A stretch of 64,000 bases of DNA from Cryomorphaceae bacterium (GCA_017798125.1 CP059070.1:1302001-1366000), one strand, 5' to 3'. Numbered from the stretch's first letter, positions 35,227-44,523 are shown. Numbers and translations: made by a program. The notes: generated by a model from the sequence alone, not told the origin.

Positions 35227-35243
35227 GGCCCTTCGGGCCGATG
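35227..35243 (+). repeat. 17-nt hairpin repeat, copy 7 (GGCCC/GGGCC stem), intergenic
   Basis: GGCCC-TTC-GGGCC-GATG, perfect, 1 nt after the adenosyltransferase stop; followed by AAAAAAG. Confidence 0.75.
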
Positions 35244-35252
35244 AAAAAAGAC

Positions 35253-35282
35253 TTGCACATGTGGAAATTAAAATTACATTTG
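35253..35282 (+). promoter_or_regulatory. Promoter TTG-N19-TACATTTG
   Basis: TTG at 35253-35255, 19 nt, TACATTTG at 35275-35282, 20 nt before the ATG of the DUF2795 gene. Exact consensus for this phylum. Confidence 0.8.
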
Positions 35283-35301
35283 CAAAAAATTTGAAAGCAC
35301 C

Positions 35302-35526
35302 ATGTACTGGACCTTAGAATTAGCTTCTTATTTGAGCGACGCCCCTTGGCCAGCGAGCAAGGACGAATTGATTGACTACGCTATTCGTACGGGTGCGCCT
35401 TTGGAGGTGGTTGAAAACCTTCAAGCCATCGAAGAAGGAGAGAACGAAATCTACGAGTCCATCGAAGAGATTTGGCCCGACTACCCCTCGGACGAAGACT
35501 TCCTCTGGAACGAGGACGAGTACTAA
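35302..35526 (+). CDS. Small DUF2795 protein
   Basis: 74 residues, very acidic. MYWTLELASYLSDAPWPASKDELIDYAIRTGAPLEVVENLQAIEEGENEIYESIEEIWPDYPSDEDF matches the DUF2795 family (the LxDAPWPATKxELIxYAxRxGAPxxVVxxLxxL pattern). Soluble and cytoplasmic; unknown function. It has a consensus promoter upstream and a strong terminator downstream, so it is transcribed alone. Confidence 0.9.
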   Translation: MYWTLELASYLSDAPWPASKDELIDYAIRTGAPLEVVENLQAIEEGENEIYESIEEIWPDYPSDEDFLWNEDEY

Positions 35527-35533
35527 GCCTACA

Positions 35534-35558
35534 TCCCGCCACGAGCGGGATTTTTTTT
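35534..35558 (+). terminator. Rho-independent terminator
   Basis: Stem TCCCGC (35534-35539) with GCGGGA (35545-35550), loop CACGA, followed by eight Ts. Terminates the DUF2795 transcript. Confidence 0.9.
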
Positions 35559-35617
35559 GCCCCGATGTGCCGATTTGGCATGAGCCAAATAAATGGAGGG
35601 GTTTTTGACTTAGGGAG

Positions 35618-35634
35618 CATCGCGCCGTAGGCGC
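35618..35634 (-). repeat. 17-nt hairpin repeat, copy 8 (GCGCC/GGCGC stem), upstream of secA
   Basis: CATC-GCGCC-GTA-GGCGC, flanked by GGAG and AAA as at 15455-15471. It ends 7 nt before the -7 element at 35642. Confidence 0.8.
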
Positions 35635-35641
35635 AAAAGCC

Positions 35642-35649
35642 TATTTTTG
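35642..35649 (+). promoter_or_regulatory. Probable -7 element for secA (TATTTTTG)
   Basis: TATTTTTG is an exact TAnnTTTG match, 22 nt before the secA ATG. The -33 position falls in the hairpin repeat and has no TTG. Confidence 0.5.
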
Positions 35650-35671
35650 TTTTCCCAGGAATTAGAAGGAT

Positions 35672-38600
35672 ATGAGTTTTCTAAATAAAGCATTGAAGTC
35701 GGTCTTTGGCAGCAAGGCCGATCGTGATTTGAAAGAGTTGCAGCCGTACGTCGACCAAGTGAATGCGGCGGCGGTTGGTCTCGATGAGCTGTCTAACGAT
35801 GATTTGCGGGCGAAGTCAGATGAATTCCGCGAGCGGATTCGGGCGGCTGAAGCGCCACAGAAAGAGCAAATTGCAGAACTGCAGAAGCAGATCGATAGCG
35901 ATGAAGTCGAGGTGGAGCAGAAGGAAGATCTCTACAAGCAAATCGATGCCTTGGAAGAGCAGTCGCTCGAGGAGGTCGAGAAAGTGCTGTCGGAGATTTT
36001 GCCTGAAGCCTTTGCCGTAGTTCGCGAAACTGCGAGACGTTTTGCGGGCAACGAATACGTTGAAGTGACGGCGCGCGACTTCGACATTGAGCTTTCGCAC
36101 CGTAAAGAGAACGTCGAAATCGACGGAGACAAAGCTCGTTGGGCCAACAATTGGATGGCTGCGGGGAACCGAATTACCTGGGATATGGTGCACTACGATG
36201 TGCAGCTGATTGGGGGTACGGTACTGCATCAAGGAAAGATCGCGGAGATGGCGACAGGGGAAGGGAAAACCCTTGTGGCGACCTTGCCGGTCTTTTTGAA
36301 TGCCTTGACGGGCCGAGGGGTACACCTGGTTACCGTGAACGATTATCTGGCTAAACGGGATAGCGAATGGATGGCTCCAATTTTCGAATTCCATGGCCTT
36401 ACCGTGGATTGCATTGATCGCCACCGTCCTAATTCTCCGGAGCGCCGCAAAGCGTACAAGGCGGACGTTACTTATGGGACCAATAACGAGTTCGGCTTTG
36501 ACTACTTGCGTGACAATATGGCGCGTAGCCCGGAAGATTTGGTACAGCGCAAGCATCACTACGCCATTGTCGATGAGGTGGATTCCGTATTGATTGACGA
36601 CGCGCGTACTCCCCTGATTATTTCGGGACCGGTTCCCAAGGGAAGCGATCAGCAGAAGTTTGTCGACTTGAAACCAAAGGTGGAGCAGCTGGTGAACGCC
36701 CAGCGCAAGCTTATGACTCAAAACTTGAGCGAGGCCAAGAAATTATTGGCGGAAGGCGATGGAAAAGAGGGAGGTTTCAAGCTTTTGCAAGTCTATCGCG
36801 GACTGCCCAAGAGCAAAGCGCTCATTAAATTTTTGAGCGAAGAGGGTATTCGCGCTCAGTTGCAGAAGACGGAGAACTTCTACATGCAGGATCAGAGCAA
36901 GGAGATGTACAAGGTCGATGAGGATCTCTTCTTTGTGATCGATGAAAAGCAGAACAGTATTGAACTGACCGATAAGGGTATCGACCTGATTTCGGGCAGT
37001 GAGGATCGCGACTTCTTTGTGCTTCCAGACATTGGGGCCTTGATGGTTGAGATCGAGAAAATGGAGGGATCCGATCAGGATCGGGCCGCGAAGAAGGATG
37101 AAATGCTCCGCGATTACTCTGTGAAGAGCGAGCGCATCCATACCTTGAACCAATTGCTGAAGGCCTACACGCTCTTTGAAAAAGACGTGGAATACGTCTT
37201 GATGGACGGCAAAGTGAAGATTGTGGACGAGCAAACGGGTCGGATCATGGAAGGCCGTCGTTATTCGGATGGTTTGCACCAGGCAATCGAGTCCAAGGAG
37301 AACGTGAAGATCGAGGACGCTACCCAGACCTTCGCGACCATTACCCTTCAGAACTACTTCCGGATGTACCACAAGCTAAGTGGTATGACGGGTACGGCAG
37401 AAACGGAAGCTGGTGAATTCTGGGACATCTATGAATTGGATGTGGTGGTGATTCCAACCAACCGTCCGATTGCCCGTGATGACCGTCAAGATTTGGTCTT
37501 CAAGACTACGCGTGAAAAATTCAACGCCGTTGCGGACGAGATTGTGAAACTCCGTGAGGCAGGGCGTCCGGTCCTCGTGGGTACCACGAACGTCGAGATT
37601 TCGGAAATCTTGAGTCGTATGCTCAAGATGCGGAAGGTTCCGCACAACGTTTTGAACGCGAAACTTCACAAGAAGGAGGCCGACGTTGTTGCGGAGGCCG
37701 GTCAGCCAGGAACCGTTACCATTGCCACGAACATGGCGGGTCGGGGAACGGATATCAAGCTGAGTCAAGAGGTGAAAGATGCCGGTGGTTTGGCGATCAT
37801 CGGTACCGAGCGCCACGATTCACGACGCGTTGACCGTCAGTTGCGAGGTCGTGCTGGTCGTCAAGGAGATCCGGGTAGCTCTCAGTTCTACGTATCTCTT
37901 GAAGATAACTTGATGCGACTCTTTGGTTCTGAGCGAATCGCCAAACTCATGGACCGTATGGGTCTTGAAGAAGGTGAAGTGATTCAGCACTCGATGATCA
38001 GCAAGTCCATTGAGCGTGCCCAAAAGAAAGTAGAGGAAAACAACTTCGGTATTCGGAAGCGTCTTCTCGAGTACGATGATGTGATGAACTCACAGCGTGA
38101 GGTGGTGTACAAACGCCGTAAGCACGCTTTGTTTGGAGATCGCTTGAGCGTCGATTTGGCCAACAACATGTACGATACGTTGGATACCCTCATTGATATC
38201 TACCAACAAGACAAAGACTACGAAGGCTTTAAGCTCGACATGATCCGCTTCTTTAGTATGGAGGCGCCGATGGACGAGCAGACCTTTATGAAGTCCAACC
38301 ACGAAGAGGTGGTGACTCAGGTCTATGAGGCTGCGCGGACGCACTACAAAGAGCGTATGGTTCACGTTGCCAATATGGCCTGGCCAGTCATTAAGGACGT
38401 CTACGAGAATCAAAAAGGCCAGTACGAGAACATCGTAGTTCCCTTTAGCGATGGAACGCGCATGCTTCAAGCCGTTGTCAACTTGGAGGACGCCTACAAT
38501 TCAGGCGGTCGCGCCTTGATTGCAGCCTTTGAAAAGAACATTACGCTCGCGATGATTGATGAGCAGTGGAAGGATCATCTGCGTGAAATGGATGACTTGA

Positions 38601-39055
38601 AGCAGTCTGTTCAGGCGGCGACTTACGAGCAGAAGGATCCGCTTTTGATCTACAAATTTGAGTCTTTTGAGCTCTTTAAGCGCATGCTGAATACGACCAA
38701 CCAAGAGATGGTCAGCTTCTTGTTCAAGGGAGAGTTGCCCACGCAGAACCCTCAAGAGGTTCAGCAGGCACGCCAGCCGCGTCAGGACATGAGCAAGCTT
38801 CAAACGAGTCGCCCTGGTGATCCCGGTTCAGGAAATGGTCAAGCAGCTCCTCCACGTCAGGTGGGAGGAGGTCAGGCACCGCCCATGGGGCCACAACGCC
38901 CTCGTGTCACTGAGCCCATCGTTCGCGAAGAGCGAAAGATTGGACGGAACGACAAGGTGACCATCAAGCACCGGATGTCCGGGGAAACCAAGACGGTGAA
39001 GTACAAGGTTGCGAAGCCCTTATTGGATAAAGAAGAGTGGTTGCTGATTGATTAA
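35672..39055 (+). CDS. secA: Preprotein translocase ATPase SecA
   Basis: 1127 residues. Motor of the general secretion pathway, pushing unfolded preproteins through SecYEG. Walker [15 protein letters not shown] and DEAD motif [21 protein letters not shown] are present, with [44 protein letters not shown] and NMAGRGTDI. It is longer than the Escherichia coli protein (901), mainly through a coiled-coil insertion at residues ~50-115 and a middle insertion common to Bacteroidota SecA. The C-terminal zinc-finger (CxCxSGKKYK) is absent, replaced by [35 protein letters not shown], which is also the norm in this phylum. The stop overlaps the converging sbtB-like gene by 4 nt. Confidence 0.97.
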   Translation: MSFLNKALKSVFGSKADRDLKELQPYVDQVNAAAVGLDELSNDDLRAKSDEFRERIRAAEAPQKEQIAELQKQIDSDEVEVEQKEDLYKQIDALEEQSLEEVEKVLSEILPEAFAVVRETARRFAGNEYVEVTARDFDIELSHRKENVEIDGDKARWANNWMAAGNRITWDMVHYDVQLIGGTVLHQGKIAEMATGEGKTLVATLPVFLNALTGRGVHLVTVNDYLAKRDSEWMAPIFEFHGLTVDCIDRHRPNSPERRKAYKADVTYGTNNEFGFDYLRDNMARSPEDLVQRKHHYAIVDEVDSVLIDDARTPLIISGPVPKGSDQQKFVDLKPKVEQLVNAQRKLMTQNLSEAKKLLAEGDGKEGGFKLLQVYRGLPKSKALIKFLSEEGIRAQLQKTENFYMQDQSKEMYKVDEDLFFVIDEKQNSIELTDKGIDLISGSEDRDFFVLPDIGALMVEIEKMEGSDQDRAAKKDEMLRDYSVKSERIHTLNQLLKAYTLFEKDVEYVLMDGKVKIVDEQTGRIMEGRRYSDGLHQAIESKENVKIEDATQTFATITLQNYFRMYHKLSGMTGTAETEAGEFWDIYELDVVVIPTNRPIARDDRQDLVFKTTREKFNAVADEIVKLREAGRPVLVGTTNVEISEILSRMLKMRKVPHNVLNAKLHKKEADVVAEAGQPGTVTIATNMAGRGTDIKLSQEVKDAGGLAIIGTERHDSRRVDRQLRGRAGRQGDPGSSQFYVSLEDNLMRLFGSERIAKLMDRMGLEEGEVIQHSMISKSIERAQKKVEENNFGIRKRLLEYDDVMNSQREVVYKRRKHALFGDRLSVDLANNMYDTLDTLIDIYQQDKDYEGFKLDMIRFFSMEAPMDEQTFMKSNHEEVVTQVYEAARTHYKERMVHVANMAWPVIKDVYENQKGQYENIVVPFSDGTRMLQAVVNLEDAYNSGGRALIAAFEKNITLAMIDEQWKDHLREMDDLKQSVQAATYEQKDPLLIYKFESFELFKRMLNTTNQEMVSFLFKGELPTQNPQEVQQARQPRQDMSKLQTSRPGDPGSGNGQAAPPRQVGGGQAPPMGPQRPRVTEPIVREERKIGRNDKVTIKHRMSGETKTVKYKVAKPLLDKEEWLLID

Positions 39056-39372
39056 TCAGCGTCCTCTTCGAAGGCACTCTTTTTGAGCATTTGAGCGTCG
39101 GTGACTAGGCAGACACCGCCGTACTTGGTAATGACTGGCCGAAAGGCCTCGACAATCTCTTCGACCCGTTCAGGGTCACAGGCAATAAGGACGTACCAAT
39201 TTCGCCCAATATCAACGGGTAAATCTCCTCCTTTGAAGCCAGAGGATCCCTTTCCAATGACTTCGCGGATGACGCTGTATCCTTCAATGCCCCACTCATC
39301 CAATTTGGCGAGCAATCGATGCTGTGCGTAGGCACTCGGAATAATGAGTTCTATTTTACTGACGGCTTTCAT
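39052..39372 (-). CDS. PII-like regulator (SbtB family)
   Basis: 106 residues with the PII ferredoxin-like fold: [95 protein letters not shown]. It matches the SbtB subgroup rather than GlnB/GlnK: the T-loop is short and lacks the uridylylated tyrosine. Placed 3 nt after sbtA in the same transcript, which is the standard SbtA-SbtB pairing where SbtB gates bicarbonate uptake in response to adenylate nucleotides. The stop overlaps the converging secA gene. Confidence 0.88.
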   Translation of the reverse strand: MKAVSKIELIIPSAYAQHRLLAKLDEWGIEGYSVIREVIGKGSSGFKGGDLPVDIGRNWYVLIACDPERVEEIVEAFRPVITKYGGVCLVTDAQMLKKSAFEEDAD

Positions 39373-39375
39373 GGC

Positions 39376-40344
39376 TTACCAAATTAGTTGAATCAAATAG
39401 TAATAAAGTGGAATCCCCAAGGTGATGTTGAAGGGGAAGGTAATGGTCAAGGACATCGGCACGTACAAGCTGGCGTTGGCCTGAGGAACGGCGATGCGCA
39501 TAGCTGCAGGAACGGCAATGTAACTGGCCGATCCGCAGAGTAGGGTGAAGAGCAAAGCATTCCCTGGAGACAAGGCTAAGAGGTAGGAGACACCGAGTCC
39601 GAGCAATCCCGAGAACAAGGCAAAACCGATACCGAAACTAACGGCAATCTTGGCCGTTTTACGCAGTACTTTGATCCGACGTGCGGATGCCAATCCCATG
39701 TCCAAAAGGAAGAAGCAAAGCATTCCTTTGAACAGGTCCTTGGTAAACGGCTTCAGGGCTGCTTCGTATTCAAGATCCGCAACGTAACCGATGAGCAGGG
39801 AGCCGAGAATCAGGACGACCGATCCATTTAGGAAGGCATCTTGCATGAGCGGTTTCCATTCTACTTTTTCTGTTTTGGACTTTCGTCCATAGCGGCTGGC
39901 CAGATAGACCCCCACGATGATCGCAGGACTTTCCATTAGCGCCATTGCCGCGACCATGTATCCGTCGTAGTTCTCCGAAAGCTTCTCCAAGAAAGCGACA
40001 GCCGTAATGAAGGTTACGGCACTAATGGATCCATATGTGGCGGCCAAAGCGGCGGAGTTGTAGACTCCGAGAAAGCGACGCAGCAGGAAAAAGGCTACAA
40101 AAGGAGTGACTGAAGCCATCAGTACGGCCGCTCCGAGCGTTCCGAAGACTTCACCGCCTCCCGACGAATGCTGCAGGGCAAACCCTCCTTTCAGACCGAT
40201 GGCCATTAAGAGGTATAGCGAAAAGAGTTTTCCCAGGGTCGAAGGAATCTCCAGATCCGACCGCATAAGAAAAGCCCCTATTCCCAAAAAGTAAAAGAGA
40301 ATAGGGGGTGATAAGAAGTTGTGCAGGATAAGCGATAAATCCAT
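39376..40344 (-). CDS. Sodium-dependent bicarbonate transporter (SbtA family)
   Basis: 322 residues, about ten membrane segments. N-terminus ILHNFLSPPILFYFLGIGAFLMRSDLEIPSTLGKLFSLYLLMAIGLKGG and the repeat motifs AATYGSISAVTFITAVAFLE, MALMESPAIIVGVYLA, LDMGLASARRI, LLCGSASYIAVPAAMRIAVPQANASLYVPMSLTITFPFNITLGIPLYY are the SbtA (DUF897) fingerprint. It imports bicarbonate with sodium. It is followed at once by the SbtB-like gene and preceded by a beta-carbonic anhydrase on the same strand. A promoter with TATCTTTG lies just upstream. Confidence 0.92.
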   Translation of the reverse strand: MDLSLILHNFLSPPILFYFLGIGAFLMRSDLEIPSTLGKLFSLYLLMAIGLKGGFALQHSSGGGEVFGTLGAAVLMASVTPFVAFFLLRRFLGVYNSAALAATYGSISAVTFITAVAFLEKLSENYDGYMVAAMALMESPAIIVGVYLASRYGRKSKTEKVEWKPLMQDAFLNGSVVLILGSLLIGYVADLEYEAALKPFTKDLFKGMLCFFLLDMGLASARRIKVLRKTAKIAVSFGIGFALFSGLLGLGVSYLLALSPGNALLFTLLCGSASYIAVPAAMRIAVPQANASLYVPMSLTITFPFNITLGIPLYYYLIQLIW

Positions 40345-40361
40345 ATCGGGTGTTTAGCCTG

Positions 40362-40393
40362 CAAAGATAATAGCAATACTATCGAAAATGCAA
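40362..40393 (-). promoter_or_regulatory. Promoter TTG-N21-TATCTTTG upstream of sbtA-sbtB
   Basis: On the minus strand TTG (40393-40391), 21 nt, TATCTTTG (40369-40362), ending 17 nt before the sbtA ATG. Exact -7 consensus; spacing slightly long. Confidence 0.65.
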
Positions 40394-40410
40394 GAGTTGT
40401 TGAAAACTCC

Positions 40411-40995
40411 TTAGATGAACTCGACCACTCCGTCACTGAGACGGTAGTAGGCAGGTACCACCTCCACAGTTCCTTCCCGGTGTTTCGGGCGGATGTACGG
40501 ATCGGCGTCCATGATGTTTCGAGCCACCATTTTTGCATTGATTTTGACGGCGTTGGTCAGCAAATCGCCTTCCATTTCTTGAGCTGCTAAGACTGCAGGT
40601 CGAATTTGATGGACCAAGGAGTTGATGTGCCCGCCAGGTAGATCGATCTCCAAGGAAGCACCCACCGCCCCGCAGCTTTCATGGCCCATGACCACGACCA
40701 AGTTCACTCCCAAATGGGCGACGGCGTATTCAATGGTTCCAATCACTTTATCCTTAGCCACATTCCCGGCAACTCGGATGACAAAAAGATCTCCCAGACC
40801 TTGGTCAAAGACAATTTCAGGCGTTACTCGACTGTCCGAGCACGTGACGATCACGGCATAGGGTTCTTGTCCATCGACCAGTGAAAAACGCCAGCTCATA
40901 TCCTCGTGTGGGTGGCTCAATTGGTTGTTTACGAAACGTTGATTCCCCTCTTTCAATTTAGCCATGGCCTCTTCGGCCGATAGGTTTTGACTCAT
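40411..40995 (-). CDS. Beta-class carbonic anhydrase
   Basis: 194 residues interconverting CO2 and bicarbonate. The zinc ligands are visible: Cys52 in VTCSDSRVTPEIVF, Asp54, His105 and Cys108 in MGHESCGAV; FVIRVAGN is also typical. No signal peptide, so it is cytoplasmic. Positioned upstream of sbtA-sbtB on the same strand, with 66 nt and a separate promoter between them. It is divergent from the Sfp-type gene with only 28 nt between. Confidence 0.95.
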   Translation of the reverse strand: MSQNLSAEEAMAKLKEGNQRFVNNQLSHPHEDMSWRFSLVDGQEPYAVIVTCSDSRVTPEIVFDQGLGDLFVIRVAGNVAKDKVIGTIEYAVAHLGVNLVVVMGHESCGAVGASLEIDLPGGHINSLVHQIRPAVLAAQEMEGDLLTNAVKINAKMVARNIMDADPYIRPKHREGTVEVVPAYYRLSDGVVEFI

Positions 40996-41023
40996 GTTGT
41001 ACTTTTGATTAAAATTTACGCTC

Positions 41024-41671
41024 GTGGCGCAGGTTCAGGTTCGGTTTTTTCTTCACAACTACAGCTGGGAGCAAGACTCCGAGGACGCCTATTTGGCCCT
41101 CATGCCTGACAATCAGCTCAGCGAGATACGCCAATTTAAGCACTTCAAGGGATATTTCAACGCACTAGCTGGTAAGCTTCTCTTGCTTTTGGCCCTGCGG
41201 GCCGATGGCCAATCGCCCCAACGCCTTGCAGAAATCGAAGCAGGCCCCCACGGTAAACCCTTCCACCCGGACCTCTTTCACTTCAATGTCACCCATACCG
41301 ATGGCCTCGTTGCCATCGCCTGGTCTCATGATCTTCCCGTTGGTCTAGACAGTGAACGCGTGCGCCAAAAGGACCCCTATCTCTTCACCAAGCAGTTTAA
41401 TCCCGTGGAGATGGAGGGTTTTCGCACATCCGAAGATCCCGTTCGTGCATTTTTCAAGCGCTGGACACAGAAGGAGGCTATTGTCAAGGAAATCGGCGAT
41501 GGCCTTACGCTACCTTTACGAGAAATCACCGAAGCTCAACCGGGCCAATTTCAATTCCGCGAAAAGTCTTGGAATACGACCCCAATTGAAGTCGGTTCCG
41601 AAAACCACTTCGTTCACCTTGCTGTGGAGGGAGAGGCACCAGATGTCCATGTCGAAGCCGTTCGGTTTTAA
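41024..41671 (+). CDS. Sfp-type 4'-phosphopantetheinyl transferase
   Basis: 215 residues from a GTG start. Transfers phosphopantetheine from CoA to acyl or peptidyl carrier proteins. Family motifs: HGKPFHPDLFHFNVTHTDGLVAIAWSHDLPVGLDSERV (with the metal-binding DSE) and FFKRWTQKEAIVKEIGDGL (the conserved W.KEA.K.G.G helix). The acceptor is unknown; no PKS or NRPS gene is in the window. The hairpin-repeat sequence at 41191-41207 encodes ALRADGQ. Its stop overlaps the converging hydrolase by 4 nt. Confidence 0.9.
   Translation: MAQVQVRFFLHNYSWEQDSEDAYLALMPDNQLSEIRQFKHFKGYFNALAGKLLLLLALRADGQSPQRLAEIEAGPHGKPFHPDLFHFNVTHTDGLVAIAWSHDLPVGLDSERVRQKDPYLFTKQFNPVEMEGFRTSEDPVRAFFKRWTQKEAIVKEIGDGLTLPLREITEAQPGQFQFREKSWNTTPIEVGSENHFVHLAVEGEAPDVHVEAVRF
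41191..41207 (+). repeat. 17-nt hairpin repeat, copy 9 (GGCCC/GGGCC stem), inside the Sfp-type gene
   Basis: GGCCC-TGC-GGGCC-GATG, perfect. Encodes A-L-R-A-D-G. Confidence 0.75.
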
Positions 41672-42609
41672 TCCAGTTTGGGAATAATTCTGCCTTCCTG
41701 CCACTGAACGAAGGCACGAGCAGATTCTTGTGGAGACTCTTCCATAGGAACATGCCCAGAGTTTGGAATGGGGACAAAGCGGGCATTGCTCATCGATTCT
41801 GCCCAATCCTGTCCATTCGAAGGCGGAAACCACGGATCTTCTGTTCCCCATAGAAAAAGGGTAGGGGTTAAAATTTTACTAGCGCTTTCGGCGGTCCAAG
41901 AGGGATATTCGGCTTTCAATCGGCCCCGTAGGGCCTGACGGTTTCCCGGATAGAGCAAAAGCTCATAGTGACGATCGATGAGGTCTGGAGTGACCAAGGA
42001 CGGATCGGCATATACATTGCGCAAGGTTCGAGCGATCAGAAAGCGCGGTGTACAATGAGCAATAATGGGGCCTAAAGGACCTGAGGCGAGGTCAAATATG
42101 CTAAACCCGTTGTCGTCTTTTGTCCAGCCACTGGCATTGATGAGAACAAGGCCATCCAAGACGTCCGGAGTATTTACTGCGTAAAGACAGGCCAGTTTAC
42201 CTCCAAAGGAGTTCCCGATAACCGTCCAGCTGTCGATATCCACATGTTCGCGTAGGCTCTCAAACAACTCTAGATAAAAGGCCGCCGAGTAATCACCGGA
42301 TTTTGATGGCCCGCTCAGACCAAATCCGGGTAAATCTAAAGCGATGATTCGGTATTGACCCTCGAGCTCTTTTTTCCAGGCATCCCAAGTATGCAAGCTG
42401 GAGCTCGTACCGTGTAAAAGGAGTAGGGCAGGACCTTGACCGGAAGCGCTATAGTGGATCCTCTGTCCTTTGTATTCAAAGGTAGCCGAATGTGGGGTTT
42501 GGTATTTTTTCCAGAGCTCATCGGCCGGAAGGTCAACACGCCATGTCAAGACTACTGGAAGGCCCAATAACACAACGATGCCGATCAGAACATTTCGAAG
42601 CTTGGTCAT
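41668..42609 (-). CDS. Alpha/beta hydrolase with N-terminal membrane anchor
   Basis: 313 residues from ATG 42609 (the frame extends to 42666, but MTKLRNVLIGIVVLLGLPVVLTW then starts cleanly as a membrane anchor or signal). Catalytic elements are present: HGTSSSLHTWD (oxyanion), nucleophile in GNSFGGK, acid in LFLWGTEDPWFP and His in NSGHVPMEESP. Resembles the epoxide-hydrolase/haloalkane-dehalogenase-like and esterase branch; the substrate is not apparent. It diverges from a PorT-like barrel gene. An imperfect hairpin-repeat copy with a four-base loop is inside. Confidence 0.85.
   Translation of the reverse strand: MTKLRNVLIGIVVLLGLPVVLTWRVDLPADELWKKYQTPHSATFEYKGQRIHYSASGQGPALLLLHGTSSSLHTWDAWKKELEGQYRIIALDLPGFGLSGPSKSGDYSAAFYLELFESLREHVDIDSWTVIGNSFGGKLACLYAVNTPDVLDGLVLINASGWTKDDNGFSIFDLASGPLGPIIAHCTPRFLIARTLRNVYADPSLVTPDLIDRHYELLLYPGNRQALRGRLKAEYPSWTAESASKILTPTLFLWGTEDPWFPPSNGQDWAESMSNARFVPIPNSGHVPMEESPQESARAFVQWQEGRIIPKLD
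41919..41935 (-). repeat. 17-nt hairpin repeat, copy 10 (GGCCC/GGGCC stem, CGTA loop), inside the hydrolase
   Basis: AATC-GGCCC-CGTA-GGGCC; stem perfect, loop four bases, tail AATC. Confidence 0.5.
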
Positions 42610-42671
42610 GTGAACAAGTTCGGAGTTTATATCCAAAGAATTTTCGACCTTAGGGGTATAATTCATTCATC

Positions 42672-43292
42672 ATGAAAAAAGCACTACTCTCCCTTTTTGT
42701 TGTATTGGCCTTTTCAACGACTTACGGTCAAGTTTTCCAGCTCGGTGCGCGTGCTGGCGTTGGCCGTTCTGACATCCGAATCAATGAAGAGTTGAGTATC
42801 CCTGGGGGTGCCACTGTTGAAGTACGACCAGGAGAGCCTCGTACTGCTTTTCACGTAGGAGCGTATACGCGTTTCAAGGTGCTTGGATTTTATGTTCAAC
42901 CAGAGCTTCTGTATACCAACCTACCGGCAGAGGTAGATTTCATCAATACCGCTACCCAAGAAGAAGCCGATGTTATCGTCAACATCAATCGCCTAGATAT
43001 CCCCGTTTTGGTCGGGATCAAATTGGGGCCGATTCGCCTCAATGCAGGCCCAACGTTTAATACCATTTTATCCACATCAGATGATGCGGATGGTGGGGAC
43101 TTAGAATTCGCAACGGCTAGCTTTGGTTGGCAATACGGAGTAGGCGTCGATCTCGGAAAGTTCTTAATCGACCTTAAAGCGGAAGGGTCATTTGACGACC
43201 CCGTTCAAGGTGTAAATGATGGGAACACATCATACGACCTCAATGGTAACATGCACCAAGTGTTGCTGAGCATCGGATACCGAATCCTATAA
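42672..43292 (+). CDS. PorT-like outer-membrane beta-barrel protein
   Basis: 206 residues. Signal peptide MKKALLSLFVVLAFSTTYGQ, then VFQLGARAGVGRSD, AFHVGAYTRFKVLGFYVQPELLYTNL, INRLDIPVLVGIKLGPIRLNAGPTFNTIL and GWQYGVGVDLGKFLIDLKAEGSF, ending QVLLSIGYRIL. This alternating-strand pattern is that of the porin-family/PorT-like small outer-membrane barrel of Bacteroidota. Some PorT proteins belong to the type IX system, but most of these small barrels are of unknown role, and this one is not named. It is followed 2 nt later by a second barrel gene. Confidence 0.82.
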   Translation: MKKALLSLFVVLAFSTTYGQVFQLGARAGVGRSDIRINEELSIPGGATVEVRPGEPRTAFHVGAYTRFKVLGFYVQPELLYTNLPAEVDFINTATQEEADVIVNINRLDIPVLVGIKLGPIRLNAGPTFNTILSTSDDADGGDLEFATASFGWQYGVGVDLGKFLIDLKAEGSFDDPVQGVNDGNTSYDLNGNMHQVLLSIGYRIL

Positions 43293-43294
43293 GC

Positions 43295-44068
43295 ATGAAG
43301 CTCCGTTGCCTTTGGTTAGGAGTAATTGTACTGACTCAACTGAGTCTCTCCGCTCAGAACGACACCTTGCGAAGCTTCGAGGTATCTGAGCCCTTTTACC
43401 GTCCAAATGTTATCAAATTCAATCCTACGCCGAGCTTGGTTTGGGACGTTCGCAGCGCAGTCATCAGTTATGAGCGAGTCGTCAAGCCCTATCAGAGTTT
43501 TGCCATAACCGCAGGGTATTTGAGAATGCCGGGGCTTATCAAGGAGCGAACAGCAGATACAGCTTTATTTAATTTTGATCGGTCAAGATCTAATGGCTAT
43601 TCTCTTCTTGCCGAATATCGTTTTTACTTCAAGAGTGAAAACAAAGGTTTTGCTCCACACGGATTATTCTTTGCTCCCTACATGGCCCACCACAATCATT
43701 GGTGGGAATCCAATGCCAATATTGAATTCGAAAGCGGAGGAATGGCTGGTGTTGATATCAATTCACATCTCTACACCCTCGGGATAGGGGCTCAAATAGG
43801 CTATCAATTCAGCTTCTTCAACGATAAATTGGCAGTTGATCTCATCACTTTTGCACCTTCATATGCGCTCTATGGATTTACGCTTGGGACCGAAGGAAAT
43901 TCCGATGTACCCCTAGACGAGTATTATCCCGAGTTGGTAGAATGGCTTTTTGATGAGTACCCTTGGCTGACGACACTCACAGATGGTGAGCTGGCGACCT
44001 TTTCAGGCTCTACGAACGCTTTTAAAGTCGGCGCCCGGTTTGTCATTCAAGTGGGTTACCGATTCTAG
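43295..44068 (+). CDS. Outer-membrane barrel protein of unknown function
   Basis: 257 residues. Signal peptide MKLRCLWLGVIVLTQLSLSAQ followed by strands such as AVISYERVVKPYQSFAITAGYLRM, GYSLLAEYRFYFKSENKGFAPHGLFFAPYMAHHNHWW and TLGIGAQIGYQFSFFNDKLAVDLITFAPSYALYGF, ending GARFVIQVGYRF, a typical barrel C-terminus. Resembles DUF3575-type proteins loosely. Placed 2 nt after the PorT-like gene, so probably expressed with it. No function can be given. Confidence 0.75.
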   Translation: MKLRCLWLGVIVLTQLSLSAQNDTLRSFEVSEPFYRPNVIKFNPTPSLVWDVRSAVISYERVVKPYQSFAITAGYLRMPGLIKERTADTALFNFDRSRSNGYSLLAEYRFYFKSENKGFAPHGLFFAPYMAHHNHWWESNANIEFESGGMAGVDINSHLYTLGIGAQIGYQFSFFNDKLAVDLITFAPSYALYGFTLGTEGNSDVPLDEYYPELVEWLFDEYPWLTTLTDGELATFSGSTNAFKVGARFVIQVGYRF

Positions 44069-44069
44069 C

Positions 44070-44450
44070 CTAGGCGGTTTTCATATAGTCTTTTCTGATG
44101 TAGATCACCAAAAGAGAGAGGAGTAGCAGTACTACATTAGGGGGAAGTGCTTCCATTTCACCGCGCCCTACATGAGTAATCATGGCCCCGACCATGGTCA
44201 GCGCTAAGCCGGCTGCTGCTAAGGGAACGAGGTTCAAATTTCTTTTCAAGACGACCGGTAGGAATAAACCAAGAGCTCCCAAGAACTCCAATAGTCCGAT
44301 GATTTTGATCATCATAGGGCTAAAATCCTTCGTCCAATCCATTCCTTGCGTGACCGAGATTTGGTCATACGGGGTGAGGAGTTTTAGGAGTCCGGCCATC
44401 GTGAAGGCGATAATGAGCAAGACCTGGGGGATCCATTTGACAATTTTCAT
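44070..44450 (-). CDS. DoxX-family membrane protein
   Basis: 126 residues from ATG 44450 (MKIVKWIPQVLLIIAFTMAGLLKLLTPYDQI); longer frames exist but have no basis. Four membrane segments and the DoxX motifs FTMAGLLKLLTP, MIKIIGLLEFLGALGLFLPVVL and AAGLALTMVGAMITHVGRGE. The family is linked to redox or lipid functions but this member has no known partner. A perfect 14-bp palindrome lies 16 nt upstream of the ATG (44466-44479). Confidence 0.82.
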   Translation of the reverse strand: MKIVKWIPQVLLIIAFTMAGLLKLLTPYDQISVTQGMDWTKDFSPMMIKIIGLLEFLGALGLFLPVVLKRNLNLVPLAAAGLALTMVGAMITHVGRGEMEALPPNVVLLLLSLLVIYIRKDYMKTA

Positions 44451-44465
44451 AGCGCAACAGATTTT

Positions 44466-44479
44466 GATGTATATACATC
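44466..44479. promoter_or_regulatory. 14-bp palindrome upstream of the DoxX gene (possible operator)
   Basis: GATGTATATACATC is a perfect palindrome, 16 nt upstream of the DoxX ATG and 45 nt from the stop of the NrtR-like gene. Position fits a repressor or activator site; no regulator is demonstrated. Confidence 0.45.
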
Positions 44480-44523
44480 TAATATACGCATTCGCCAATA
44501 AGAAACAAGTGAAGGAGACCTCC

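Noticed and set aside
35816-36721. 301-codon minus-strand frame
   Set aside because: Antisense shadow of secA.
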